A stretch of DNA of 64,000 nt from Azorinus chamasolen (GCA_963576725.1 OY755240.1:95948316-96012315); one strand, 5' to 3'. Positions 30,601-41,724 are shown, counted from the first letter of the stretch. The notes: generated from the letters alone by a model not told the origin. Translations and numbers: made by a program.

Positions 30601-30697
30601 CTGCAGGCTTCGAACGCGCATCATTTAAACTATTTGTAAAGAATAGCGAGCTGCTTCGATTATTAGTCCTCCGTGCTACCCATTGTGCCACTGCAGA
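30601..30697 (-). other. tRNA-like sequence (degenerate), inverted relative to 30209
   Basis: Minus strand: TGCAGTGGCACAATGGGTAG (A-box-like) and GCGCGTTCGAAGCCTGCAG (B-box-like). No convincing cloverleaf. Forms a convergent pair with the element at 30209-30303. Confidence 0.4.
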
Positions 30698-31060
30698 TTA
30701 TATACATATTGATGATAAAATTATAAATTTAAACAATAAGTTCCAAACAAAAATGTCCCGTGTCCCGCATCCAGGCTATTGAAATGGAATAATACAAAGA
30801 TCATTACTCAGAGGTTGTGGTACATCTATAGCATCCTATACTAACTGTTCAGCTGTGGGGATGGCAAAAAGACGTCTTGTATATGGTTTTTAGGGCAGTC
30901 ATAATATGATGGAAATTTCAGTCGCTCTAGGTAATGAAAAGGCTAAAAGAATATGTATACTAACAATGATACAAAAACAACTAACCAAAAATTACAATAC
31001 GTTTGTAAGGTATAATGGGGGATGGTTCTCCTCGACCCCCTCATACCTAAAACAGAGAGA

Positions 31061-31294
31061 TTAACCCTGTCCTCCATAAATACGCCTTTCTACGCCTCTG
31101 TAATTATAAGTCACTTCTTGAAACTAGTGTGATAAATAGAGCATTTGCTCCATATGAGCAAATGCTCTATTTATCACAATGGTGTCTATACTACACAATT
31201 ATAACATTTTCCTTTTCTCTAGTAAATGCTGCTTTTCGGTAGATTCATTCAAAGAGGATGGGGTCTAAAAATAGCCTATAGAGGAATGGGTTAA
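31061..31294 (-). mobile_element. TTAA-2 MITE
   Basis: TTAACCCTGTCCTCCATAAA to GAGGAATGGGTTAA. Stem GATAAATAGAGCATTTGCTC + CATATGAGCAAATGCTC with an altered core centre (CATATG). Confidence 0.8.
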
Positions 31295-31504
31295 ACAAGA
31301 AATCTGTTTGTTGTCTGCAAAAATTGTTGTTTCCTACAATTATGAAGTTTTCCTTCTATTTCTAAAACAAAATACAGTCCTTGTGAGAATCAAATAGTTT
31401 GAAACTTGAGGCATCATATAACACACTTTCATCTCATCTGATATGGATCCAAACCATTCTGCATATGTAATCATGGACTCCAGCAATGCATTAGTTATAT
31501 TGAT

Positions 31505-31753
31505 TTAACCCTTTCCCTTATGTGAGCGCATTTTGACGTATCTTCAAACAGAGTAGACCCAGATCAGATGACTCCTATAGGAGCCATCTGATCAGGGTCT
31601 GCTCTGTTTGCTAATGGTGTAATATAGATCTGATTCTACAGCTTCTGCCTGGGCAAACATGCCCTGTGTTTATATGACGTTATAAAAATAATCTTATTAA
31701 TATTCATGACATCATTATTTCTTGCATGAATATTCAACAGGGAAAGGGTTTAA
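31505..31753 (-). mobile_element. TTAA-4 MITE
   Basis: TTAACCCTTTCCCTTATGTG to CAGGGAAAGGGTTTAA. Centre ATCAGATGACTCCTATAGGA + GCCATCTGATC; then AGGGTCTGCTCTGTTTGC and GATGAATATTC-type blocks. Confidence 0.8.
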
Positions 31754-31918
31754 CCCTTAATTACTTGTTCAATATAATGATATCAGACAATCGAAGCAAG
31801 GTATAAAAATCTGTGACACAGATCTCTCATGAAGACAATGCTTGCTGACATGCCAAAATTCGCGTCTAATTCGGAGACAAATTACAGAAGTTATGTTTGT
31901 TTGAAAAAGCCAACTCCT

Positions 31919-32179
31919 TTAACCCTTTCCCAGTTCTATGTTTATTTTGAATTTCAATACAAATGTACCTACTGAATATTCATGGACAAAATAGTTACCA
32001 TGAAATTCGCAGAAGGTGGAACATTGTAGCCATTTTAGAAAGTAAGGAAACAGACCTATCAAATTCCGTTAGCAAACAGAGCAGAACCTGATTAGACGGC
32101 TCCTATAGGAGCCGTTAAATTTGGGTCTACACTGTTTGCAAGTGCATGAAAATGCATTTGTAAGAGGGGAAAGGGTTAA
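31919..32179 (+). mobile_element. TTAA-1 MITE
   Basis: TTAACCCTTTCCCAGTTCTA to GGGGAAAGGGTTAA. Contains CTACTGAATATTCATGGACA, GGTGGAACATTGTAGCCATT and the exact core in GACGGCTCCTATAGGAGCCG. Confidence 0.8.
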
Positions 32180-32493
32180 ATTTGGACATGTTAAAAACAA
32201 TAGACAAACCCCCATTGTGCTGAGTAATCTGATAATTATCTGTAACTTTCTATCACATTTATAAATATGAAAAGAGGATTTACATGGCTTCTACGGTATC
32301 TCTGGTGGTATTTCGTTAATGCAATAGATAGGAAAGATAAATGGCTAATCATTAATAAAAAAAATAAAAATAATGCTATTTTTCGTGATTTTTAGTAGTT
32401 TGGCACCTTAATTACAACTTTGAAATTGATACAATAATCACATTTCTGACAACAATAATATATCAAAGCTGATGAAGTCTTCCTATGATACAT

Positions 32494-32553
32494 TTAATCC
32501 TTTACCTCAAAGGCTATCTTTAGACCCATTCTCTTAATTTGAATAAATCTACC
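32494..32553 (+). mobile_element. TTAA-2 MITE left end, cut by the assembly gap
   Basis: TTAATCCTTTACCTCAAAGG, TCTTTAGACCCATTCTCTTA, ATAAATCTACC, then N. The rest of the element is presumably in the gap. Confidence 0.6.
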
Positions 32554-32753
32554 NNNNNNNNNNNNNNNNNNNNNNNNNNNNNNNNNNNNNNNNNNNNNNN
32601 NNNNNNNNNNNNNNNNNNNNNNNNNNNNNNNNNNNNNNNNNNNNNNNNNNNNNNNNNNNNNNNNNNNNNNNNNNNNNNNNNNNNNNNNNNNNNNNNNNNN
32701 NNNNNNNNNNNNNNNNNNNNNNNNNNNNNNNNNNNNNNNNNNNNNNNNNNNNN
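32554..32753. other. Assembly gap (200 N)
   Basis: Unresolved bases. A 200-N run is often a placeholder, so the true length is unknown. The gap begins inside a hairpin element, a likely reason for the break. Confidence 0.98.
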
Positions 32754-34235
32754 TTTTTTTCAATTAACAGCTCAAATAAGGGCTACCTAAGCGACACTCC
32801 AAGATAATTATATTGAAGTCTTAGTGCTCAGTGATTTCACAGGAGAATATTTTGAAACTTCCACTTCAGTCATGGAAATTAGCCATGCCAGTAGCGGCAA
32901 AGTATGTAAAACGTATAACAATGGTTTGAAAACGAAAGATAGAGGGTCACTCATTCAAAAATCTGACCACTGGTTTCAGAGAATATATAGAATGGTCTGT
33001 AACATTTCACTACATTAGTAGCCATATTTATAAAGGCAATTACCTATGCCCCTGGCATCAACATTGGTGAACGAATCCCAACGGCTTTGGAAATGTTGGT
33101 AAAGGGTAGCCTTTAAAACACTCTACTGTTGCCATTTAAAGAAAGTAAGTCTACCCCTGGTGGTCACACTTTTAACAAATAAGATATTTTGAACAACGTT
33201 GGTAGAGGGTGGACTAAAGATAATTCTGTCAAATTAGTGAATTACAGTGAAATCGGCCAAGCGAACAGTTTTTCTGCTGGTTGTCAGGGCAAAAGGAGTT
33301 CTGCACACATTTCTATGTTTTGAACAAAAAATGAAAGATTCCTCACATTGACTGATTCTATGAACGTTTGTCACTGTTGGCCCAGGTATTTTAGAAGTAG
33401 TGTCGTTTAAATTTAGTGTTTATGACGGACAATACATGCCAACGGATATATAAAACACTATCAAAATAGTTCACATTGAGTGCCTATTTTAGCTAAAGCA
33501 GTTGAAATAAATGATATGCAACATGGGTAGCTCTTTCGGCATTTTCAGTGATTAGCATTCGAATTAAATGGTTGTAGAAAGACACTTTGACGTAAGTTTT
33601 AAATACGACGTTGGTCAAGTTTTGAGTAGGTTAAACGTTGCACAAAGGCTAAAGATCAAAATAAAATGTTTGTGTTCAAGCCCTGATATATAACCATGTA
33701 AATACTGGTGGTACTTTGATAGCCATTTTCTATATACCAGTCGTTTGCGCAATGCACATGCCCTTATTTAAAGTCGTCGTTATACTTTGCACCATTTAAG
33801 ATCTACAAATTTGAGCTAGAGCAAAGACATGCATTTAATTAAGATCCTAATGTATGCATCATAACATGTATTGATTCTATTCCATTCAATTACTTTCCCG
33901 TCTAATACGTCTGTTTTGTTGATGTTAGATTAGTTGTAATTAAACCCTTGTCGATATTGGGATAGTGGAATTACTGTTTTAATGTTTGTATATACATGTA
34001 TACGCATATTTGAGCTAAATATATTGAAATATCAAGGCCCCGGTTTCTGTCATGTTTTGTTATCTCAATATTCTTCTGTTACTAACACAAACTTTGGACA
34101 TTATATACACGTTAGATAGTATGTGTTTAAAATTGATGATCTAGCCAGTATCTTTGCCGAAATACCTTCACGATTGTACCTCAACGATTCTAGAAACAAT
34201 TATTCCTGGGAGAGGATGGGATCCATGCCTTAAAC
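32754..34235. other. Unassigned stretch without recognised gene
   Basis: About 1.5 kb with fewer MITEs than elsewhere. Phrases such as TTGGTAGAGGGTGGAC and TGACTGATTCTATGAA look like an old dispersed repeat. Longest open frame 64 codons, with no recognisable domain. I see no exon I would defend. Confidence 0.35.
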
Positions 34236-34239
34236 CTTT

Positions 34240-34460
34240 CCTAGCATTGGTGCGTATCCAATAATTAGGACCAGGCACGCCCCTGACATTTGAAGCATCT
34301 ATATCATTTACACTTTATATAAAAGTCTTCCCAGAACCCCCTTAAATGCGCCTCCATCGTTGTAGATTTTCAAAATTTTCCGGGGGAGCATGCCTCCGGA
34401 CCCCCTATATAAAGTCGTGCCTACACATTTGTTTCAGCCAAGCTACGCCCCTGAAGTATG
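34240..34460 (-). repeat. Remnant of a GGGGCGTAGC-type DNA element
   Basis: Minus strand starts CAGGGGCGTAGCTTGGCTGA (34453 down), contains GGGGGTCCGGAGGCATGCTC and CCCCGGAAAATTTTGAAAAT, and a second CAGGGGCGTGCCTGG lies near 34283. CAGGGGCGTAGC-like ends are widespread in animal DNA transposons. Family not determined. Confidence 0.5.
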
Positions 34461-34499
34461 TAGATCTGGTATCTCAGACGCGGGTTAAGAGGGGATGGA

Positions 34500-34580
34500 G
34501 CCGTCGTAACCCCCCCCCCCCCAAAAAAAAAAAAAAAAATTAAATAAAAAAAATAAATAAAAATAAAATAAAATTGCCAA
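34500..34580 (+). repeat. Poly-C / poly-A / AAATA low complexity
   Basis: A run of about 14 C (34509-34523) followed by 17 A, then (TAAAA)n. Possible decayed retroposon tail. Confidence 0.6.
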
Positions 34581-34613
34581 AGTAATTTTTTTAGGAAATA
34601 TTTTATATCTATA

Positions 34614-34821
34614 TACAGTAAAACATCTCTATAACGACCACTAAATTGTGTTACTTATTTGGTATTTAGAGCAGATGGCTACTTAAAGCAAGGTGAAAGT
34701 TAAACAGAACGCTCCTATAGGAGCGTTCTGTTTTGTTTTCACCTTGCTTTAAGCAGCCACCTGCCTTTAACACAAAATGATTGATGTAATTTAGTGGTCG
34801 TTATAGAGAGGTTTTACTGTA
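34614..34821. mobile_element. TA-1 MITE, best full copy
   Basis: TACAGTAAAACATCTCTATA to TATAGAGAGGTTTTACTGTA with TA flanks. Internal arms ACCACTAAATTGTG/AATTTAGTGGTCGT, AGCAAGGTGAAAG/TTTCACCTTGCTTTAAGC and centre CAGAACGCTCCTATAGGAGCGTTCTG. Nearly palindromic over its full length. Confidence 0.85.
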
Positions 34822-35186
34822 TCTACTAAAAATATCAATAAAACAATGATTCAGTAGGAGTGTCTTATTTCCCTCACCCAAGTAAGCTCTTTTTCAACAT
34901 GAATTACAAACACACTATTTATGTCATCAAACATAAAAATCTACGCCCCCCCTCCAAAAACATTTCTTCCCCCCCCCCCCCAATCTGAGCACCTGTATCT
35001 TGTATAACACAGCGGTCTTCTCACAGGTTTACGCACCTTCCGGACGTTAGTTCGCTGCCCATACTTCAGGGGTTATGGAAAGATAATACGTTGAACTTGT
35101 AACGAAAAAGAAAAGTCATTCACTGACATAAACGTATTTGTCATAGTAAATGTATAAGTTTGTTTTTCTTTGTTTGCTTTTTTTCT

Positions 35187-35418
35187 TTAACCCTTTCCTT
35201 TATATAAAGGCATTTGCACGCATTTGCGAACAGAGGACACCCAGATCAGACGGCTTCTGGAGGAGCCGTCTGACCAGGGTCTGCTCTGTTTGCTAATGGA
35301 ATTTGATAGATCTGCTTCTTTATTTTCTAAAATGGCTACAGTGTTCCATCTCCCACATTTCATTATAACTGAATATTCCATGAATATTCAGTAAGTATTG
35401 AAATTTGGAAAGGGTTAA
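35187..35418 (-). mobile_element. TTAA-1 MITE
   Basis: TTAACCCTTTCCTTTATATA to GGAAAGGGTTAA. Stem AGATCAGACGGCTTCTGGAG + GAGCCGTCTGA and CTAAAATGGCTACAGTGTTC. Confidence 0.8.
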
Positions 35419-35927
35419 ACTGTAGCCCTCCCCAATCCCGACACGCATCTGGCCAACGTCTGTTCAGGGCAACTTCTTATGTATGACCTAGGTCAGCCTT
35501 GTTTTCGGAAAAAGTATAATTTTTTATTTTCAAACATTTCTGATAATATTTTGTTTGTAAATTTGGTTTGTAAATAATAGTCTTCATGTGCGAACTGTTG
35601 CGAGAACCTGTTTCATATGGCATGAATGTAAGGATATGAAACATAAAATACTTTTGTATTGTATTGTTGTTTTTTTTGTTGTTTTTTTGTTTTATTGTAG
35701 TTTTTAATCGCTCTAAACGATGGCCAAACTGCGTTTGTTTGTTTGTATCTGGATTTTACGTCGCCTCATCACACTGCCAATACCAGTCAAAATGCCACTC
35801 GGAACACCTCGGCCATTTCTACGATATATTCCGAACCCTGACGGATTACGACGAGAAGTTACGAATGTCAAAATGCGTTTAGAATGAGAAAAAATAAAAC
35901 AATTGTCAACCTGCAACCGTTTGTATT

Positions 35928-36367
35928 GAACGCCATTCTGCCATGCTATTTGCTAAATGCTAAATGCGAAATGCTAAATTCAAAATGCGATATGCTTTTT
36001 GCCAATTGTGTAAATTGCTAGGGAAAGAACATGAATGTTCCAAGTAATGGATGTAAATGACAAATGCGAAATGCTTATTGCTAAATGCATGTTTGCACTA
36101 CTAGCATTGGACAGTGCTATTTTTAATTTAGCAGTGTAATAAGCAATAAGCGTTAATGTAAACAAACATGTATTTAGCAAATGTATAGTCGCTTAACAAT
36201 GGTGCTGTCCAATGCTAGTAGTGCAAACATGCATTTAGCAATAAGCATTTCGCATTTCGCATTTGTCATATACATCTATCATTTGGAACATTCCTTAGCA
36301 ATTTAGACAATTGGCAAAAAGCATTTCGCATTTTGTATTTAGCATTTAGAATGGCAGAATGGCGTTC
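35928..36367. mobile_element. 440-bp fold-back element with ~180-bp arms
   Basis: Starts GAACGCCATTCTGCCATG and ends ATGGCAGAATGGCGTTC. The arms pair almost continuously and consist of short ATGC-rich words (GCTAAATGCGAAATGC, TGCACTACTAGCATTGGACAG). The loop is near 36125-36190. No coding sequence and no relation to the TTAA or TA families in its ends. Confidence 0.8.
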
Positions 36368-36435
36368 CATACGTTAGTATTCTTTTTTAAAACTTGTCAT
36401 AGTATTTGAAAACAGTATGGATCCAGATGACTAGT

Positions 36436-36539
36436 TTCTAAAATGGATACACTGTTACACCTTCCATATTTCTATTTTGACCATGAATATTCAGTAGGTA
36501 TTGAAATTTAGACTAAATACAAAACAGGGAAAGGGTTAA
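36436..36539 (-). mobile_element. TTAA-1 MITE fragment
   Basis: CTAAAATGGATACACTGTTA, TATTCAGTAGGTATTGAAAT, ACAGGGAAAGGGTTAA. Only the terminal half remains. Confidence 0.65.
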
Positions 36540-36970
36540 GCAAATAATAATATTTGCTGACAAAATTTGTTTTCAAATACATGTAATATTATACCCTGTG
36601 CGGTTTAGGTTTTCGCATGAATAGTTTGGTATCGCAGTTGCAGTATTCCGTTTTTTGATGAAATAGTAACAAAACAACTTGTAGATGGAGAAACAATTAT
36701 CTAGGGCATATTAGAGAATTATAACTACTGGATGTAGTTCCGCAAGAGCTAATGTATTCACATATGGTGTACACCATACAACAATACGCTCCAAACCTCT
36801 CTTGAAAGACCACTCAGAAGAAATGCAATGGTGAGTTAAAATTTAAGACAGATGGTAGCTTATTAATAAAAGTAATTCAGAAAGCTCCCAAATCAGCTTT
36901 CAGTATAACCTTTGTCCGGAAATAAGTATTCACCAGTCTTCTTGAAGTTCATTTATGTATTAGGGTTTAG

Positions 36971-37177
36971 TACAGTAAAAACTCCATACTTCGAACTTTT
37001 AGTAATGACGAATGTTTGCTTTTTAGACGGGTGACTGCTTAATGCAAGGTGAAAGTCATGAAGAAAACTCTAACGGGAGCCGTATGCATGAATTTCGCCC
37101 TGCATTAAGCTGCCCCTGTCTTAAAGACCGATAATGATACGTGTTTTGTGTGTTCGAACTATCGGGGGTTTACTGCA
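36971..37177. mobile_element. TA-3 MITE
   Basis: TACAGTAAAAACTCCATACT to ATCGGGGGTTTACTGCATA. Inner GTGACTGCTTAATGCAAGGT, CCCTGCATTAAGCTGCCCCT; central hairpin decayed. Confidence 0.7.
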
Positions 37178-37905
37178 TACTTACATCTGCAAAAACAGAG
37201 AAAAGTACACATTTGATTAACAAATAAACATTCTGAAGTTGTCCTAAAATTAATACATGTAATTGTTTAGAACCTTATGAACACAGATGACTGCTGTAGC
37301 TGTATCAACACAGACTGACCTCCACAACATGGTTTTGACCTCTTGACTTTCTTTTGTCACTGTTGTTTTCTTGGAGCCATAACCTTTTGGTCACTGTTCC
37401 GTGACGTCACCACGAGGTCGATGTGTCTTATCAGCGCGTCCTTCTAAATGCAGAGAAATAAACTGGAATGCATTTAGCGAATAGTGTAAACCATGCGCTA
37501 GTGATCATGTGTTTTGGCAATATTCTAAGCTTGAGACAGGCATATATTTCACAAGATCGTCCTTTGATCAGATAAGTTGATTTGGACACACTATCAGTGA
37601 CAACGGAAGATGCGATACTGTAATGTAAGCAATCCGTAATATAAAGGGCGAGTTTAGAAAAGCTCTGCTGTATACGGATATAAACACGGTACTGACATCA
37701 TCTATTTAAACATTTGAAGAAGTTGAAGGTTTTCAAATCAACATTAGTTTTGAATGTAAAACAAGTGATTTTGTTGCAGAGAGTTTCCGTCTTGTAAGTA
37801 GATACTTCTTTATTTCTAAACTAGGGAAATCAATTAACGAATGAGGAAATGCTTTAAACATACATGTTACTTCTTCATTATTTATTTTTCAAAGACATAA
37901 GTTCT
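37178..37905. other. Unassigned stretch without recognised gene
   Basis: Contains somewhat more CpG than neighbouring sequence (CCGTGACGTCACCACGAGGT near 37404, including a CRE-like TGACGTCA) and GTCTTGTAAGTAG near 37793 that could be a splice donor. It could hold a promoter and non-coding first exon for a gene further right, but nothing proves this. Confidence 0.3.
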
Positions 37906-37908
37906 TCA

Positions 37909-38117
37909 TACAGTAGAACCTATGGAACATAGGAATCATTTATTGAACATAGGACTTTTTAAAAGCAGGTGTATGCTTAAAATGCAGGGCGAAAATCAGG
38001 CGAAAGCCCCAAAAGGAGCTTTCTGCATTGCCTTTGATCTGCATTAAGTCACCACCTGTCTTACAGACCCACAATAAGACAACTTTTTGATGACCGCTTA
38101 AGACTGGTTCTACCATA
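37909..38117. mobile_element. TA-3 MITE, diverged
   Basis: TACAGTAGAACCTATGGAAC to GACTGGTTCTACCAT. Inner GCAGGTGTATGCTTAAAATG, AAAGCCCCAAAAGGAGCTTT, CTGCATTAAGTCACCACCTG. Confidence 0.65.
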
Positions 38118-38156
38118 CGAGTTCTTATACAATTTAGTTCTCTTTTTCTTTCCTTT

Positions 38157-39002
38157 GTTTTTGTCTCTGCTACTTGTCTTTGCTGTTTGTCTCTGCTATT
38201 TGTCCCTGCTATTTGTCCCTGCTATTTGTCTCTGGTATTTGTCTCTGCTGTTTGTCTCTGCTATTTGTCTCTGCTATTTGTCCCTGCTATTTGTCCCTGC
38301 TATTTGTCTCTGCTGTTTGTCTCTGCTATTTGTCTCTGTTATTTGTCCCTGCTATTTGTCCCTGCTATTTGTCTCTGGTATTTGTCTCTGCTGTTTGTCT
38401 CTGGTATTTGTCTCTGGTATTTGTCTCTGCTGTTTGTCTCTGCTATTTGTCTCTGCTATTTGTCTCTGCTGTTTGTCTCTGCTATCTGTCTCTGCTATTT
38501 GTCCCTGCTATTTGTCTCTGCTGTTTGTCTCTGCTATTTGTCTCTGCTATTTGTCTCTGGTGTTTGTCTCTGCTATTTGTCCCTGGTGTTTGTCTCTGCT
38601 ATTTGTCTCTGCTATTTGTCTCTGTGTCTCTGCTATTTGTCTCTGCTGTTTGTCTCTGCTGTTTGTCTCTGCTATTTGTCTCTGCTATTTGTCTCTGCTA
38701 TTTGTCTCTGCTGTTTGCCTCTGCTATTTGTCTCTGCTATTTGTCTCTGTTATTTGTCCCTGCTATTTGTCTCTGCTATTTGTCTCTGTTATTTGTCCCT
38801 GCTATTTGTCCCTGATTTGTCTCTGCTATTTGTCTCTGCTATTTGTCTCTGCTATTTGTCTCTGCTATTTGTCTCTGCTATTTGTCTCTGCTATTTGTCT
38901 CTGCTGTTTGTCTCTGCTATTTGTTTCTGCTATTTGTCTCTACTATTTGTCACTGGTATTTGTTTCTGCTATTTGTCTCTGCTATTTGTCTCTGCTATAT
39001 GT
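38157..39002 (+). repeat. 13-bp satellite, ~65 units
   Basis: TTTGTCTCTGCTA and variants (CTG(G/T)TA, TTTGTCCCTG). Because 13 is not a multiple of three, all three forward frames stay open, with a 13-residue protein period (39 bases). The 320-, 287- and 213-codon open frames are therefore not genes. Confidence 0.95.
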
Positions 39003-39057
39003 TCTTTCTTATGGGTTGTTACCGTTCTTACCCTTTTGTTTTCATTTTAGGTTTGTA

Positions 39058-39437
39058 TTAACTCTTTGCACGTTCAATATTCATGTAAGAAGTAATGACA
39101 TCATGACTGTTTATTAGCTGAATCTTCATATCATAAACTCTTCATGAAATATTTTTGCTTTGACAAAAAAATGTGAATGAAAAAATAGTAAAGTGTAAAA
39201 GATCTATATCATGTTAAAAGCCAAAGAGCAGACCCTGATCAGATGGCTCCTACAGGAGACGTCTGACCTGGAATTCAGCAACACGTACTTGGACTTGAAA
39301 CTCAAGCATGTACTTGAAATTCTAAGTCTGTCTTGAAAAAGATAAATTTGAAGTACATGCTTGGTATTAGGTTTCAAGACCAGTTACGTGTTGGCGAACT
39401 CCAGGTCTGATCTGGGTCTATAACCGGTATGCACTAA
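39058..39437 (+). mobile_element. TTAA-4 MITE with an insertion in its palindrome
   Basis: TTAACTCTTTGCACGTTCAA, GACATCATGACTGTTTATTA, GATCAGATGGCTCCTACAGG, then a ~140-base foreign palindrome (39268-39410) and GATCTGGGTCTATAACC. It shares its right boundary with the next TTAA-4 copy. Confidence 0.65.
39268..39410. mobile_element. Palindromic insertion in a MITE stem
   Basis: TGGAATTCAGCAACACGTAC ... GTTACGTGTTGGCGAACTCCA, with inner CAAGCATGTACTTGAAAT/AAGTACATGCTTGG. Inverted arms of about 60 bases separated by TCTGTCTTGAAAAAGATAAA. GTCTGACCTGGA before it and CCAGGTCTGATCTGG after it show it landed in the MITE's GTCTGATCTGG arm. Confidence 0.6.
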
Positions 39438-39870
39438 TGGGTTCACCCTTTACTCCATGAATATCCATGTAAGAAATAATGACATCATGAATAGTAATAA
39501 CATGTTTTTAATAATGGCAATTTTAGTTCAGACAGAAAATGTAGAATTGGATATACAATATACAGTAAAATCTCTCTATAACGACCACTAAATTGCATCA
39601 ATTATTTTGTGTTAAAGGCAGGTGGCTGCTTAAAGCAAGGTGAAATGGGAGCGTTCTGTTTTACTTTCACCTTGCTTTAAGCAGCCACCTGCTCTAAATA
39701 CCAACTAATTAACACAACTTAGTGGTCGTTATAGAGATGTTTTACTGTATATAACCCCATAAGTAATCAGAAAAGAACCGAATCCAGACAGTTCCTACAG
39801 GAGTCGTTTGATCTGTGTATTCTCTGTTTGCAGATGCGTTAAAAGACATATTTATGGGGTAACGGGTTAA
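39436..39870 (+). mobile_element. TTAA-4 MITE split by a TA-1 insertion
   Basis: Left part 39436-39559 (TTCACCCTTTACTCCATGAA, GACATCATGAATAGTAATAA) and right part 39752-39870 (CAGACAGTTCCTACAGGAGT, CTCTGTTTGCAGATGCG, GGGTAACGGGTTAA) flank a TA-1 copy. Confidence 0.7.
39560..39751. mobile_element. TA-1 MITE nested in TTAA-4
   Basis: TACAGTAAAATCTCTCTATA to GAGATGTTTTACTGTATA. Arms AGCAAGGTGAAA/TTTCACCTTGCTTTAAGC; the central GCTCC half-core is deleted (TGGGAGCGTTCTG). Confidence 0.8.
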
Positions 39871-40382
39871 TAAGGTCAACTATTTCAATGCTAAAGGAAA
39901 GTGTAGACCGTATGATACTCTGATAGACTTACTATTTGATCCGTGATCACCTACGTAAAAATGAACAGTTTGAAAACAGACGAGGAGCCGAGTAAAATAC
40001 TGCAGACGATAATACATGGTAAAGAGTCGAAATACGTTCTCTCATAATTGGAGCAAACACCTCTTTCTTTACGGAAGTTATTCAGTGCTTGGGAGAATAT
40101 CAAACTTGGATTCTTTTGTATCCAAGTTACCCGCTTACCGGTACAAATGTATTAACTAAACCTAAACAAAGAAAGGACACTTTTTCATCTGGATCCAAAC
40201 TGTTTACAAAGTTCACCATTAATTCAGTGATAACCTGTCCAAGGTTCAATGTTCTGGATTTAGACTAGATATGACTGTCTGGTGTCCTGACTGCCAGACA
40301 GAGCAATAAGATGAAAACATGCACAGACCATGGTTTGTCAAGGGCAAATGATTTCACAGTTTCAGAGGCCGAAATCGTTGCG

Positions 40383-41310
40383 GATAATTCATTTACAATA
40401 CTGAGATAGGTTTCACTAAATAACGTATAGCGACATTTTTTTCAGACTACGATCTGCCAGTTTGCGATCGTCGTAAGTTCTAATAAACTACGATCTACCA
40501 GTTTGCGATTGTCGTAAGTTCTAATAAACTACGATCTACCAGTTTGCGATTGTCGTAAGTTTGCGATTGTCGTAAGTTCTAATAAACTACGATCTACCAG
40601 TTTGCGATTGTCGTAAGTTCTAATAAACTACGATCTGCCAGTTTGCAATTGTCGTAAGTTCTAATAAACTACGATCTACCAGTTTGCGATTGTCGTATGT
40701 TCTAATAAACTACGATCTACCAGTTTGCGATTGTCATATGTTCTAATAAACTACGATCTACCAGTTTGCGATTGTCGTAAGTTCTAATAAACTACGATCT
40801 ACCAGTTTGCGATTGTCGTAAGTTCTAATAAACTACGATCTGCCAGTTTGCGATCGTCGTATGTTAGATCTTACGATAATTCATTTACAATACTGAGATA
40901 GGTTTCACTAAATAACGTATAGCGACATTTTTTTCAGACAACAGCAATTATCGTAAGTTCTAATAAACTACGATCTGCCAGTTTGCGATCGTCGTAAGTT
41001 CTAATAAACTACGATCTACCAGTTTGCGATTGTCGTAAGTTCTAATAAACTACGATCTGCCAGTTTGCGATTGTCGTAAGTTCTAATAAACTACGATCTA
41101 CCAGTTTGCGATTATCGTAAGTTCTAATAAACTACGATCTACCAGTTTGCGATTGTCGTATGTTCTAATAAACTACGATCTACCAGTTTGCGATTGTCGT
41201 ATGTTCTAATAAACTACGATCTACCAGTTTGCGATTGTCGTAAGTTCTAATAAACTACGATCTGCCAGTTTGCGATCGTCGTATGTTAGATCTTACGATA
41301 ATTTAAGTTT
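40383..41310 (+). repeat. 41-bp satellite in two higher-order blocks
   Basis: Units AGTTCTAATAAACTACGATC + TACCAGTTTGCGATTGTCGTA, about 20 in total. A 60-base leader (ATAATTCATTTACAATACTG ... GCGACATTTTTTTCAGA) precedes each block at 40384 and 40876. Thus a ~490-bp block was duplicated as a whole, and each block ends with ATGTTAGATCTTACGATAAT. Confidence 0.9.
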
Positions 41311-41392
41311 TACGATCGTTTATAAAAAAGAAGAAACCACAAACGGTTTATAACACTTTGTATCCATGGCGTTGAGATGCCTTAACAATTTA

Positions 41393-41510
41393 CTCCATAA
41401 ATACGCCTTTCTATGTCTTTGCAAACAGAGTAGACCCAGATCAGACGGCTCCTATAGGAGCCGTCTGATCAGGGTCTGCTCTGATTGCTTGTGACATAAC
41501 GACATTTACA
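41393..41510 (-). mobile_element. TTAA-4 MITE, partial
   Basis: TTTACTCCATAAATACGCCT, CAGATCAGACGGCTCCTATA + GGAGCCGTCTGATC with exact core, AGGGTCTGCTCTGATTGC. Right part lost. Confidence 0.65.
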
Positions 41511-41724
41511 GAATACTATTTTTCTTGCGTACATATGCATTAACGATAGCCTTTGCAACAGATTAGATCCAGAGTAATATGGCAGCTCAAAAATGGATCA
41601 GGATCCAATATGGCAGCTCAAAAATGGATCAGGATCCAAACCGTTAGACACTGTTTGTATGTTCTGAACATTTGGAAGAAAGTTCTACTTTAAAATCTTC
41701 AGCAGATGCTAATCTTAACTGATC

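Noticed and set aside
38155..39117. 320-codon open frame (and 287- and 213-codon frames overlapping it)
   Set aside because: All are readings of a 13-bp satellite; the three forward frames are equally open.
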